A stretch of 64,000 bases of DNA from Nematostella vectensis. Lineage: Eukaryota; Cnidaria; Anthozoa; Actiniaria; Edwardsiidae. Positions 11,167 through 22,117 of this stretch are shown in pieces. The DNA lies in the NCBI RefSeq assembly GCF_932526225.1, contig NC_064045.1, positions 8,558,138 to 8,622,137 of the forward strand. The letters run 5' to 3'. The notes beneath the pieces are model-generated. The model had not been told where the DNA came from, made no database searches, and saw nothing but the letters and a program-made list of their open reading frames with translations. The position numbers were made by a program, and so were the translations under genes. Numbering within the stretch: the stretch's first letter is position 1; every line of letters starts with the position of its first letter.

Positions 11167-12041
11167 TGTGTTGCCCCAATTACTGACGGTACCCAATTAC
11201 GGACAGTTTGCCTTACGTGACCTTATTAGGAACAAATTCCCACACTAACGTGTGCTGTAAGAATTACGTTGTTGGCGTGAATACCAGCGGGAAAATTCAA
11301 GTTTATTTGACGGTGAGTCGAACTTTTGTTCGCGTAGTTTGAAAGTTTTAACGGTGCAGTGAATTTAACGCTTTACATAAACCAGTCCTAGTGGTAAATA
11401 AGAGTTAAATAGAATATCAACTTTTTTGTTGGGGATGAAGCACTGTAAAATACTCTTACAATAGAGTAGAAGCTCTTTGATCTCGCTACTAAATTTAGAA
11501 GAATGGAAGCGTTTTAAAAAATTACAATGCTTGTTAAATAGACTGCTTATTGGAAATACAGTAGAACCCCGGAAACTCGAACTCTGAAGGGAAGCAAAAA
11601 TCAGTTCGAGTTAGCGGGGGATTCGAATTAGCAGAGTAAAAATAACTTAAAACTACGTTCAAGGGAAATCGAACTTAGTTCGAGTTAGCGGGGAAATTCG
11701 AGTTAGCCAAGTTCTAGTTAGCGGGGTTCTACTGTATGTTAAAAAATTCTGGTAATTAGTAATTTCTATGGAGAAAATAGGCAATATTTTGATTTTTTTT
11801 TGTTTTTAACAATAACCCCCCCCCCCCACCCTCTTGCTATTAGTTTCTGTTTAGTATTTGATAAGTTTCTGATTAGTATCTGTTTAGTATTTAAGAAATA
11901 TTAGTATCCAAGATCACCGCAGTTATAATATATTATAAGTATTTTATTAGGTCCAATCTTGTTTACCGACAAAATATAAAAAAGTGTTCTTTTTATTGCT
12001 AAAAAGTTATGCTAAAAACCGCCCGTAATTGGGGCAACACA
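11167..12041. mobile_element. Non-autonomous DNA transposon with TGTGTTGCCCC termini
   Basis: The left end TGTGTTGCCCCAATTAC is mirrored by GTAATTGGGGCAACACA at the right end, an inverted repeat of ~17 bp. The interior is A+T-rich and encodes nothing recognisable. A second transposon (11559-11734) is nested inside, so this ~700-bp element is the older insertion. No clear target-site duplication is visible. Confidence 0.65.
11559..11734. mobile_element. Tigger/pogo-like MITE with TA target site, nested
   Basis: Termini CAGTAGAACCCCG and CGGGGTTCTACTG are perfect inverted repeats, flanked on each side by TA. The subterminal GTTCGAGTTAGCGGGG motif is repeated internally. The TA duplication, 176-bp size and CAGTAGAACC end fit a non-autonomous element mobilised by a Tc1/mariner-superfamily (pogo/Tigger-type) transposase. 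It lies inside the TGTGTTGCCCC element. Confidence 0.85.
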
Positions 12042-12631
12042 ATCTTATCTTATTTGTAAAGTGTGTTTTTTTTTTCAATTTAAAACGCACGAAAACAAGT
12101 TGATAACTGTCAAATCTGCAAATGTTCAGGTCAGTGCAGTATTGCCTACCATATTTGTTGAATCAAAAGGCTCTTTGATATACTTTTTTCCGAGGCACTT
12201 CTAATGTACATAATTTAGACAGTATTTCAGTTTACCTATTGGGCAAACTAAGCACATAAATCACTAGCCTGTGTAGCAATAAGCGTTCCCATGTGTTATA
12301 AGCGAAAGGAAACCCAGAGAAACGAGAAACAGAGGAAACAGGCGAGAGAAGTTCCATGCCTCATTTTGGCCGCGAGAAAAATGGGGCGAGCGCAAAAAAA
12401 AGTGGGGGGGGGGAGGGGAAAGAAGGCCGAGTTGATGTGCGATATGTCAATAATCTGTCTAAGGTACCGCTCCGATCACAGGCCGCTATTTCCCCGTTCG
12501 TTGGCGAACGGGATAATTCAAAACCACAAGGGCTGCGGGCAAGCGATCCCTTCTTTTCCCTCCCCCTCCTTCCTTTTACGCTTGCTACGCAGGCCAATAA
12601 ATCACAGACAGCATTCTAGGGCAAAATTGGC
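12042..12631. other. Spacer with G-rich stretch, no gene
   Basis: Contains a run of G residues near 12405-12416. Overlapping ORFs on both strands at 12290-12640 show low-complexity composition without family resemblance. Confidence 0.4.
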
Positions 12632-12765
12632 CTACCTGTAGGCTTTAGATGATGTTTCCGGCGAGGAAAACCCCTCAAAATCGTAGTTCGTGGCCGCCAT
12701 CTTAAGTCACTCGCATCAAAGATGGCGGCCACGAACTACGAACTACACGGCTAGGGCAAAATAGA
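12632..12765. mobile_element. Hairpin MITE carrying GATGGCGGCCACGAACTAC arms
   Basis: GTAGTTCGTGGCCGCCATCTT and its near-perfect reverse complement flank a ~15-base spacer. The outer left part (GCCTACCTGTAGGCTTT, then TTTCCGG) resembles the ends of the element at 22710-22886, suggesting one family. The right outer arm seems lost. Confidence 0.55.
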
Positions 12766-13102
12766 AATTAAAGAGACTAAGAGCCTCAAAAGAACATTTT
12801 ACAAAAGAACATTTGGAAACAAACTTTTTTTTTCACATGTGCACGCACAATAAGCAACTTTCGTGGTGTCACGCGGGAAAATATCGCAGGTTGTCGGGGT
12901 TACGCTAGTACTTGCCTCACGGGGAATTAACGCTAGGTGACGGGTTTCGCTATTTTTGTTAACTTTATCATTTTAGACAGTTTACTGCCGACTTAATGAT
13001 GCGTTTTTTGTTTAGTTATTGGTATGTAGTGGGTTACCTCCGAAGTCAATAATAACTGTGTTATCATTATGTAGGTCACGACAGATCCAAGGGTAATGTA
13101 CA

Positions 13103-13190
13103 GGCCCGCAAATGATCCCAGGGCCCGCAAATGATCCCAGGGCCCGCAAATGACCCCCCAAAACTAACTAGCAGGCCCGCAAATGATCCC
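13103..13190. repeat. Short tandem repeat, GGCCCGCAAATGATCCCAG
   Basis: Three to four near-identical ~20-bp copies in a row, then one displaced copy after ~15 bases. Intergenic, no other features. Confidence 0.8.
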
Positions 13191-13926
13191 GTAATTTTTA
13201 TGGAATGGAACGCGGAATGAAGTGCTGGATCTATACTAGATAAAAGAAGAACACTTTCTTTCTGTAAAAGGAAATTATACATTTTGATTTAAAAATAAAA
13301 AAAAATTTGAAAAAATAAAGCAATAAATTTTCTCTTAACTCTCTGTATTTTTGTGGAAATATTAGACTTCTATCACAATAAGCTATGATAAATGTATGCG
13401 GGGTTAAGCGTGTTTTTTACCGACCGGGAATTCTAGAAGAACACATGCGGAGTTCAATCCAATATTAGCTTACAACAAGGTATTATTATCATGTATAATC
13501 TCTTGCTTACAAATATACTTCTAACTTTTTTTCTCTGACTTCGTGGATCATATTTATTTGATAAAAGCGCAAGATTATTGTTCCTTTAGAGTTACTTACT
13601 TGTGAGGATATGAGGAAAATTACATTTGGAATAACGGGTTCTAGGGAGAATTATTTTTAAACTGTTACATGTGACAAGTAGAGACCTTGGAGTAGGATAA
13701 AAAGGCGATACTGTTGACATTATCGTGTAATATTGCTTATTTCGTTATCTCTTTATTTATAATCATTGTATTTTTATGAATATCAATGTTCGATTTTCTA
13801 ACAAAAGCGTAAAATAAATCTGATATTTTCACCTTGTTTAGAAACACTTTCGATTAAGAAACAATACGAATAAAGAAAAACCCCTATTGAAGCGAGGCTA
13901 TAGCTCTACATATCTCGGGAAATTGC
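13191..13926. other. A+T-rich intergenic spacer
   Basis: No exon, RNA gene or recognisable element was found. Confidence 0.4.
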
Positions 13927-14275
13927 ACTGTTTTTTTTTTTTTTTATAGGAACCTTTTTCATAAGAACGTCCAGTCTGAGATCTCACCAAATTTTAAGAA
14001 CATGCTAAGAACGTGCCGAGGATCAGCTAGCAGAAAAAAAAACTTTGTCCTGTTGCGTTCTAAAATGCAGAATCAAATTGTGCTCATAGTAACAACCTTA
14101 TTATTGCTATTGATCATAAGGGTAATTCTCTTCCTAATAATTCATTGGGTATTAAATTCTTATATACATCTAAATTTAAGAACACCGTTAAGAACACATT
14201 CAGCCTTAAAAATGTCCCAAAAATACAAACGGACCAGCCTCAACTAAAAATTAGACGTTCTTATAAAAAAAAGAG
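13927..14275. mobile_element. Candidate TIR element, family D copy 1
   Basis: The right end reads GACGTTCTTATAAAAAAAAG then AGTG. The left end has poly-T followed by CATAAGAACGTCCAGTCTGAG, a diverged reverse complement. Similar ends occur at 19667 and 21165. The small ORFs inside are not recognisable. Confidence 0.35.
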
Positions 14276-14806
14276 TGGTAAACGAAAATCAGTCCAATTC
14301 TCGTTCCAACCTTTAACGAGTTTGCTTTTTTTGCGCATTCTAGTTTCGCTGTAATGCGGTCTAATAAGGTCCTATATCAAGTCTAATTTTTTCAACATTT
14401 TCGCACCCAATATAACATCTTACGCTTCAGTCAAATTCCCTTTATTTCTTATATTATTTTAGTTAATGGCCTAAGCAAATCATTTTGCTATAACTTTTTC
14501 CCGTATTTTTTGAGGTCCAAAAACGTGAACCATAAGCTTAGTTCTATTGTCTATTTCATGACAAACTTAATACATTTTTATGCAATTTTAGCGTGATAAA
14601 GATGTATAGCATTTTACAATCACTTTAAGATAAGCATATATTATGTTTTGAACGATTTTAAATAAATAAAAAGTTATCCCATGAACTCAATATTTGTTAA
14701 AGTGTAGTCCGGGTTTTCTTTAAGGATTTATTGTTAAACATCAATATGGGAAAAATTAAATTAGCACCCTTACTACATCTATTTGGCCTTTATGAAGCAT
14801 ACTATT
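14276..14806. other. A+T-rich intergenic spacer
   Basis: Nothing supportable seen on either strand. Confidence 0.4.
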
Positions 14807-15060
14807 ATAGAATCGGCGAATTAAATGTTGATATTTTTTTCAGTGGAAAACGCTTTCTATCCTTTGTACCCCACCCCCCCTTTCCTAGGAACCCCTTCCC
14901 CCCTTTCAATGTTGTAGTCTGACACTTGCGACCTAAGTCCTCAACATTGAATAGTGGAGAAGGGGGGAATTTTTGTGTTTTAATTTGAAAAAAAAATAGC
15001 ATATTGAGTATATAACGAATTAAGAAATCATTTTATCAACCATTTAATTCGCCGATTGTA
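14807..15060. mobile_element. MITE with ATCGGCGAATTAAATG inverted ends
   Basis: AATCGGCGAATTAAATGTTGAT at the left matches the reverse complement of ATCAACCATTTAATTCGCCG at the right. A second inner inverted repeat (CTTCCCCCCTTTCAATGTTG against CAACATTGAATAG, then GGAGAAGGGGGGAA) sits nearer the centre. The segment is ~254 bp and non-coding. Confidence 0.7.
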
Positions 15061-15735
15061 GCTAAGAGATAAGTTTGAAAGACCTCACCCTCTCTCCCTC
15101 AACACAAACACTTTTCAGGGTGCTTTGAAATAGGTCATCATCTTTTAGTAGTTGTGACCCTCTGAAGTTATTGTACAGTCATTTATTTTCATAACATATA
15201 TTCCCTTGACACTGCAGTACATAAATAAGTTATCAACACAACAAAATGTGAATGTAAGAATCAGAATGAGGCTGTGGGATTGTGGCTTGTGGGCTTGTAA
15301 TTACAGTAAAATTAGTTTTAGATGCATATTCCCAGCCGGATATTTGATTGTATTGCCATTAATTACATAATTACATATAACATATTTCCTATCTATCTAA
15401 TCTTTACCCCACCCCCCCCCCCCACAACTTATCAGCATAAACTAAGCTGAGCCATTGTTTAAGATTTAAGATAAGATATAATAATGTTCCAACACTATGT
15501 CATCTTGTCTTTAGACAATCATTAAAAAAAAAGATAAAAATAAAATGACAAATCTGGTTAAGAACCATAAGTTGCAAACAGGGTTCCTTGAGGGAAGGAG
15601 CAATTGGGTTGGCCAAGAGTAGAATTCACAAAGATCACCCTCCCGCAAAGTGGGTTCAGGGGTAGGCCATGGTATATACTATGTGTACATACTATCCTCC
15701 CCCTCTTGGGTAGGATGGGGATGGCCAAGAGTGCA
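15061..15735. other. 3' flank of the sphingosine kinase gene
   Basis: Likely holds the 3' UTR. An AATAAA hexamer on the minus strand at 15187-15182 is a possible polyadenylation signal ~550 bases past the stop. A poly-C run lies near 15410-15422. No other feature seen. Confidence 0.35.
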
Positions 15736-18675
15736 CTAAACGCACATAACTCTGCCTAAGCCTCGATGGACCTGTCCCTGCACGGCAGAGTATGGAATTA
15801 GTTCACCATCTATAGCTATAGTTCCCAACTGTGTCAAGTCCGGTTCCAAGCGGAATGCACACGCCCTGACACAAACAATCTCCTCACAATCTATGTGGGA
15901 ACCATCCTCCATTTTCATGAACATGTCCAAGAGCTGCATTTTGGAAATACCTGCTTCTGCGTATGCAACATATAAAATACCATCCCCGAACTTGGATTGT
16001 GGGGCTGCACAAATGTCTGGGCCAAGGTGTGACATCATAACAGATGAACATAAAATGAATTTCCCCTCCACACTTTTCCAGGAAGATGGAAGGTTTTCCT
16101 CAAGAGCAGGAAGAAGGTTAAGCTCAGGTCCAAATTGATTCCCTGGTACAACCAGTTCAGCATTTTTATTTGAAGTAGAGACTAGATTTCCAGAATTCTC
16201 AGGTTCTTGAAAAATGTTTTCAGCAATTGAATTAACTGATGGTTGCTCCCTGTCTATACCTGGATTAACGCAGCCACTACCCATCATTCCAGGAAGTCTC
16301 TCTTCAGTTGGACTCCCTGGCATTGAGTAAAATGATCCTGATGGACTCTTAAAAGACTCTGCATCGGCATCTCTAGGACTTTGAAATAGTATTCCATCTG
16401 AAGGTGCAGGTTTCAAGTCAGGCATATCAAAACCAGAAGACCTTGTAAACTGGCCGTCCTCCTCATATGGAAGGTAGGAGATTCTTCCCTGGTAAAGCCG
16501 TAAGTTCAGGATTCTGACCACAGCACCGACAGTAAAGCGTGCATTGCCCAGGTATCTGTATTTCTCAGATTCAATGTCTACATCCGACATGATGCCCCAT
16601 GTCATAGATAGGAATGAGTAGAATCGGCTAGTAGGGGTGACAATTGATGCAATGTCCATCTCATGAATGTTGCCGCGGATGACAGCATATATTGCACATA
16701 CCACTTCCATTGGCTCACTAGAAAAAAAGTAGTGAAGTTAGAAACATATATAACAGTCTATACCGCAATATAGCTCAGTGGTACGTGCTTCGCTTCTCAA
16801 GAGAATCAGGGTACGAACCCAGGTCAGGTCAACTTGGGAATTGATCAGAGGTGTAAAAACCTGGCTCTCTACATTGGGGACTGTGTATCCCTCGTGTCTT
16901 GAATGACTTTGTTAAATGGCGGTCCTGTCTTGCGAAAACCTAGCTAACCAATCTGTTGTTATGGGACGTTGAAGAATGCGTTGAAGACCACTGAAGAACG
17001 CAGATCCATCTTCAGTGTCTGTTCTTGGCCGCGTAACCAAAAGGGGAGTTAACATACTAACACTCAAAAACCATACCCTGTCCAGGGGCACGTCCCCGTA
17101 TAGCCCATATAAAAGAGTACCACCCCCCCTCCCCCGGGCTCAGTGCACCTTATATAGCAGTCTGAATAAGACCCTGTGCTGCAATTCTGGATAAACTCGG
17201 TCCAGCTTCCAAGTCTATCTCTCTATCATCCAAACTTACCCTGAAGCATGGAGTGATGAGAAACAGAGAGCATTACCAGAACCTGTAGGGATTACACCTA
17301 TTGGCATCTTGATGGCCACCTCCCAATCTTGACGATTCATGAAACCATTAAGAACCTTTAAAAAATGATGCAGTTGCTTATCAAGATATCACGAACATCA
17401 AAGATAAAACCTTTAACACACATACCCCATTTTTAACAGTGGTAATTTACTTCTCATAACTTTAGAGTATAAGATAGGTTAATGTACCTCAAACACCAGT
17501 CCATCCCCTGAGCAGATGACCACCCCATCCCACTCAGGAATACACAGCTGTGATGCATAAGCCTTTGCATGACCGGCGTACTCTGAAATACAGTAACACA
17601 TTAATCTTTTTGTGACCTGCATACTCTGAAACACATTTTGGGGTAGCGATGGGTACCTAGAAATTTTGAAAGTTTCAAAAAATTTTTGCAAAGTCTCGAA
17701 ATCTTGCAGTGTTTTACGAAAGTCTTGAAGTCTCTTGAATTTTTCCAAAATTTTAGGGGTCTCGAAGCCTTGCTTTTTTACCAAAGTCACTGAGTATCAG
17801 AACTTTAAATGTGATTTCCCGAATTTTTGTTAAACGCAATCTGTCTTGTGTTGTTACCACGCTACAGGTTTCCCCTAAGTTAGCAAGAATGTATTTAACT
17901 CTATTTTTTTTTTCAACTGATGTTTATGACATACCTGGAGCACTAAACAAGCTCTAAAAAAAAAAAAAAACTGGGGCTGGGTTGTTAAGAGACCGGAAAA
18001 GCTTGGGCTTGGATTCTAAAATTTGACAAAAGTCATGGGCTCGGATTCTGAAACGTAGTGTCAGTGCCTCTGCAAGTCTAGGATTTTCCCATCACTACCC
18101 CTACATTTTGAAATAATTGGTGGCCCAGTGCCATACAAAAGATTTATCATCGGTTTGACATGGGCCTCACTAGCCAACCAACTAGAAATACTTCAGGGCA
18201 TATCAAATGGAATCCTTACAATTACGAAGTTTATGTCAATCTTAACTGATACACTTGTACGTTAATTGGCTCACTTTCTTGAAAATCTGTATAATGTCTG
18301 TGTTTTGTTTGCATTGCAGTATCAATTAAAGTCAAGGTATAGGCACGTGAAAAATGACCTTAAAATGCTTGACTAAACAAAACAAAAATTAACTGCTTCA
18401 ACTTGAATTGTTTATCTTTGGTCGCAACAAACAAACTCTTTAGCGAAGTCATGGCCAGTCCAAACCACAAACTACATAGGCTGCTCCCTCAGCAGAACTC
18501 TAGAATTAATATTAGGAAGAGGCGGGTCTTTGCCATCAAAGCCAATACGCAACGTTTTGCAAAAAGTTTTTTAATGTCCAATGCCTCCACTAAATTTTTT
18601 TTTAGAATTTTTAAGTATTTGACTATTGTAACATAACGTAATTCAACCTTCGGGTTGCAAAGTTTTTGAATAAAC

Positions 18676-18710
<35 letters not shown>

Positions 18711-21700
18711 GATGGTTCAAAATAAAATGCATTGTAGATTTGTTCAGAGGCCATGGCAACATACTCCTTTTACTTCACGACAAAGCTACAGTATACTGAG
18801 AATTGAACTTACTTTGTTACTATAAGGTGTGTATAAGAATGGAGAGATTCGAAGTGCAGGTTCTCCATTACTTAAAAAACAATAAATGGGAAAATGAATT
18901 CTTACCGGTAATGACTAGCTTGTAATCAATATCAGCATTCTCAAACATCGGAGCAACTTTATTTCTGAAAATCTTGAGACTCTTTCCTTTCCCACTGAAT
19001 GGGTTGACAAACACTAACATTTTACGGCTTGGTGGGAGATTCTTTTTAGCTGGAAAAAATGTTAATGCCACAGCATGAGTTGGGATGTGAAGGACTCAAG
19101 AAAATTGAAGTTTTAAAATAAAAATAGATGCGATCATCTGGGTAAAAGGTTACATTCATAAAGTTAAAACTTCTAGACCACCAATGAGTCTATTTTATTG
19201 TTTTTGATGCACAAACATTGTGTTAGTGAATCAATTTATTTCTGGTCCACAACTAGCTTGAGACACCAAAATGAATAGCTTGACTCATAAGATGTCGCTA
19301 AGGAATGAACAAGCTTTACACCCATTAGGCAAGCTTTACAAGCCATAGCCCAGCTTTACATACCATTAGAAAAATGATGGGGGTGAAGAGCTTGGAGGTT
19401 TAGTCTTGGCCTGGAAGATGTGCATGCTTCTTGTGAAACCTTCTTTTGGAATCATTGTTTGCATTATTTTTGCTGCAGTATGTTTCTTTTTGTGGATTGT
19501 TTTATTTTTTTCTCCATCTTGCACCCCATATCACTTTTCTAATGGTGTTCCTCTAAGGGCATATCTGTACCAGCCCAAGGGCTGATCAAGGGGGGGGAAG
19601 GAAGGGGGGGGGGGGTGGGAAACCAAATCAGGGATATATGCTCGCTGACACAATCAGCTGATACAATACTCTTTTTTTAGAAAAGTTCAGCCTGAGATTT
19701 CACCTACTTCTAAGAACAGACTGAAGCACAGATAGCAGCAAAAATATTGTTTTGTTATTAGTCATTCTGGGGAAGTGTGAGGTTAACGAGGGGGCTTAGA
19801 GACCTTTTGAAAAAAAATCTGTCAGAGAGAGTAGTGGTATTGACTGTTTTTTAATCCTAGACTTGTCCCCACCCAGAATTGATTGCATTGAGTGCTTTGC
19901 TTATGGATATTTGCAAGCAAAGGTGGATTCATGATGATTTTATCTTGTTTGGCTTTGCCAGGATGAGAAAATAATTTTCTTATGAATCACCACAGCTCTC
20001 CTGTCTTTTCTGAAACCAAATTGATTCCAAAATTGTTTACACTGCTATTCTGGGTCTGTATGACCTGGAATTGATTTGTTTGGCTTCGGAGTGAAAAGAC
20101 TTATAAAAAACCATCTGACTTTGGGGAGAGGAGTGTTGACTGGCCCTCCCCTCATGAATTTTCCCCTTGATCTCCCAGAATGCTTTGCAATATGTAAAGA
20201 CATCTTCGTGGTTGTACAATCCTTCAAGGAGTGGACATTGTGTTTTGAGGCGATGGAAATGTACCTGGAGGATCAGAATAAAGGTATCTATTTGTGTCTT
20301 GAGCTGTGTTTGCTGATCTCTCTCCCTTGTGTGGTATTTTGAGCGTTTTATTGAGAGGGGTGATTCTGCTTTTCTCTCCTTGTTCGATTTGAGATTTGTC
20401 AAAGAACCTGTGCTATTATTTGGCTTAAGAGTAGATGCCAACACCTTGGTTGGATGCATATCTGCAAGACCATTTATCCCTCAGACTGATGCCTGAGTAT
20501 CTTTATCTTGTTGTGTTTATTTTGCATTTATGAATTTTTTAGGGTGTGGGTACTTCCCAAAGCTGGTACAAGGCCGGTTGAGGGGTCAATGTGTTAAACA
20601 TAATAAAACATTTTGAGAAATATAAAAGGATCATTTCAGATGGCATGTCATCTCAAATGTACAGTTGTTACCCCAAGAGGTAGGGGTATTTGACTACAAT
20701 TTGTATCCTGGGCAGGTAAAGGGCTTTTATTTTTTGCCCAGTGTTAAAGTCTAATCCCCCACCCTCTCATGGAAACACAGTTTTATACCATAGGTTAGGG
20801 GGTTTCTGTAGTATCCGCTTGTAGTGAGAGGGAAAACCGAGTTTACAAACTCAACGTTTTATTCAAGATGGCGACTCACTCAACTCAGTTACAAACACGT
20901 GCCCAACATGCAATGCGGGCGCTACACAGGTATATCGAATACTACAGTTTCAAATGACTACTGCATTATATTGTGATGAATCATAATAACAACCTTAAAT
21001 ATTATTATCAATATAATATTATTATCAATGATTTGTGAAATTCTCTTTCATTAGTTCATTTTGTATTACATTTTTTTACAGACTGAAATTCAGGAAAATC
21101 TAAGGAAATTCATTGCCTTAAAAATCTCCTGAAAATTGATGTTCTTATAAAAGAAAGAGTGTACTATTACATATGACAGTCACATGATCTATTCAACGGA
21201 AAAATAAGTTTCTCTCTCTTAATTTCCTCATAAAATATCAAAGAATGCCATTGAAAAGATCGAAGACAATAACTATAAAATAACATAACACATTCATCCA
21301 TGTTTTCACAAAATATTCTTATTAAAAAAGTCAAGCATTCAAACGAGGAAGTGGTTTGTAGTAATCAAAGATCTAAATAATGATCTACAACATCAGCCTA
21401 AACAACACATAAGGAATATTTTGGCACACACCTTGAATTGATTCTAGATCCATTGATGGGCATTTTACAAGCCAAGATATCGTGCGAACCCATTTCTCGG
21501 CCAGCTTGACATTCGCAATAGAATTCTCCCATCCGCTAACTTTGAATGGCAATTTCTCGCATTCCCGTCTATCCTTTCGCAAAGGGCAAGAGAATACATG
21601 GAAATAAGCTGAGTCGTCGGCAGGTTCTCGACTTTTAAAGAGTTTTACTCCATAAACATCGCGTAGTTTTATGACACTGTGTTTTTGTGTCGATCCTTGA

Positions 21701-21819
21701 CAACAACCGCGGAAGGATGTCTCTTCGTAAATCAAACTGTCTCGAGTCAAACGTACTTCGTAAAATGCCTTCTTGGGGAAAATCTGAAAGCAGTTTTGTA
21801 GAATCACAGCGTTCGCCAT
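15736..21819 (-). CDS. SPHK: Sphingosine kinase (DAG-kinase catalytic fold)
   Basis: Five minus-strand exons, 21819-21432, 19049-18906, 17582-17488, 17355-17240 and 16717-15736, join in phase into 574 codons. Residues 1-~125 form the N-terminal PH-like region seen in sphingosine and ceramide kinases. The catalytic core shows NPFSGKGKS (~145), SGDGLVFEV (~203) and PTGSGNAL (~232), the nucleotide-binding motifs of this fold. The closing strand IAIDGELIPYSAVQGQVHRG (~548) and stop MCV match sphingosine kinase ends. The enzyme makes sphingosine-1-phosphate from sphingosine and ATP. A weakly conserved Ser/Pro-rich insert (~330-430) separates the C-terminal lobes. Ceramide kinase is less likely. 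Exon 3 has a duplicated acceptor 52 bases upstream, and introns hold a SINE and a LINE tail. It lies 300 bp downstream of the LRR gene on the same strand. Confidence 0.92.
16755..17030 (+). mobile_element. tRNA-derived SINE in sphingosine kinase intron 4
   Basis: The head is tRNA-like: TAGCTCAGTGG fits the pol III box A, and GGTACGAACCC, about 40 bases later, fits box B with one mismatch. The anticodon-arm region is not cloverleaf-perfect. The tail continues with TTGAATGACTTTGTTAAATG and similar non-tRNA sequence. A SINE is preferred over a functional tRNA. Confidence 0.65.
17583..17642 (-). repeat. Duplicated 3' splice site upstream of sphingosine kinase exon 3
   Basis: On the gene strand TTTCAG|AGTACGCCGGTCATGC at 17582 is preceded, ~50 bases upstream, by TTTCAG|AGTATGCAGGTCAC. 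Polypyrimidine end, AG and the first ~15 exon bases are all duplicated. Using the upstream copy without the downstream one would add about 51 bases. Confidence 0.75.
18403..18715 (+). mobile_element. 3' end of a LINE, RT C-terminus plus (TATC)n tail
   Basis: A reading frame ending near 18636 contains MASPNHKLHRLLPQQN, a phrase typical of the last part of non-LTR retrotransposon polyproteins in invertebrates. It is followed by CAACCTTCGGGTTGCAAAG and a run of ~8 TATC units at 18682-18710. A severe 5' truncation ending in a short tandem tail is normal for CR1/L2-like LINEs. It lies antisense in sphingosine kinase intron 2. Confidence 0.6.
19667..21170. mobile_element. Candidate long TIR element, family D copy 2, with nested repeat
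   Basis: ACTCTTTTTTTAGAAAAGTT, then CAGCCTGAGATTTCACC, at the left is a diverged reverse complement of GATGTTCTTATAAAAGAAAG then AGTG at the right. The left end also resembles 13960-14000. The repeat at 19940-20565 lies within it. Boundaries and unity of the element are inferred. Confidence 0.3.
19940..20565 (+). repeat. Dispersed repeat, family C copy 2
   Basis: Collinear with 7397-8345 but lacking the ~320-bp insertion: CCTTCAAGGAGTGGACATTG, GGATCAGAATAAAGGTATCT, CTCTCCCTTGTGTGGTATTT and GACTGATGCCTGAGTATC occur in the same order. Located in sphingosine kinase intron 1. Confidence 0.65.
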
Positions 21820-22023
21820 GGCAGATCAGGTAGTATATTATTTTAAGCCCTGAATTACCATTTCAAATAGGGAGTAGTCGAATATTATGATTTTTTTCGT
21901 GGTTGAACGCCTCCCGCTTGCTCTTGTGCGCGGGACAAGACCCGTGACCCGTGACCCGTGACTCAGCCCGCGGCTACCGCTGACACAAGCAAACACAGGG
22001 AACCCGGATGGCAAGCTATAATT

Positions 22024-22029
22024 TTTATT
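22024..22029 (-). terminator. Polyadenylation signal of the LRR gene
   Basis: AATAAA on the minus strand, 89 bases beyond the LRR stop codon. It is the first such hexamer after the stop. Confidence 0.55.
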
Positions 22030-22117
22030 CATAAATATTTGTCTTTTGTATTTACATAAAGTATCTTCTCTTTTTAATATGAGATTTATGTATTGTTAAA
22101 AAAACGCAACACACTAG

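Noticed and set aside
12291-12641. Overlapping ORFs on both strands
   Set aside because: Low-complexity composition around a poly-G tract, no family resemblance, no splice partners.
14002-14354. Small ORFs with a hydrophobic segment (LLLLIIRVILFLIIHWVL)
   Set aside because: A+T-rich sequence inside a candidate transposon. Hydrophobic runs arise readily from such composition, and there is no start or splice support.
16755-16830. Functional tRNA gene
   Set aside because: Box A and box B are present, but the anticodon and acceptor stems do not pair properly and SINE-type tail sequence follows.
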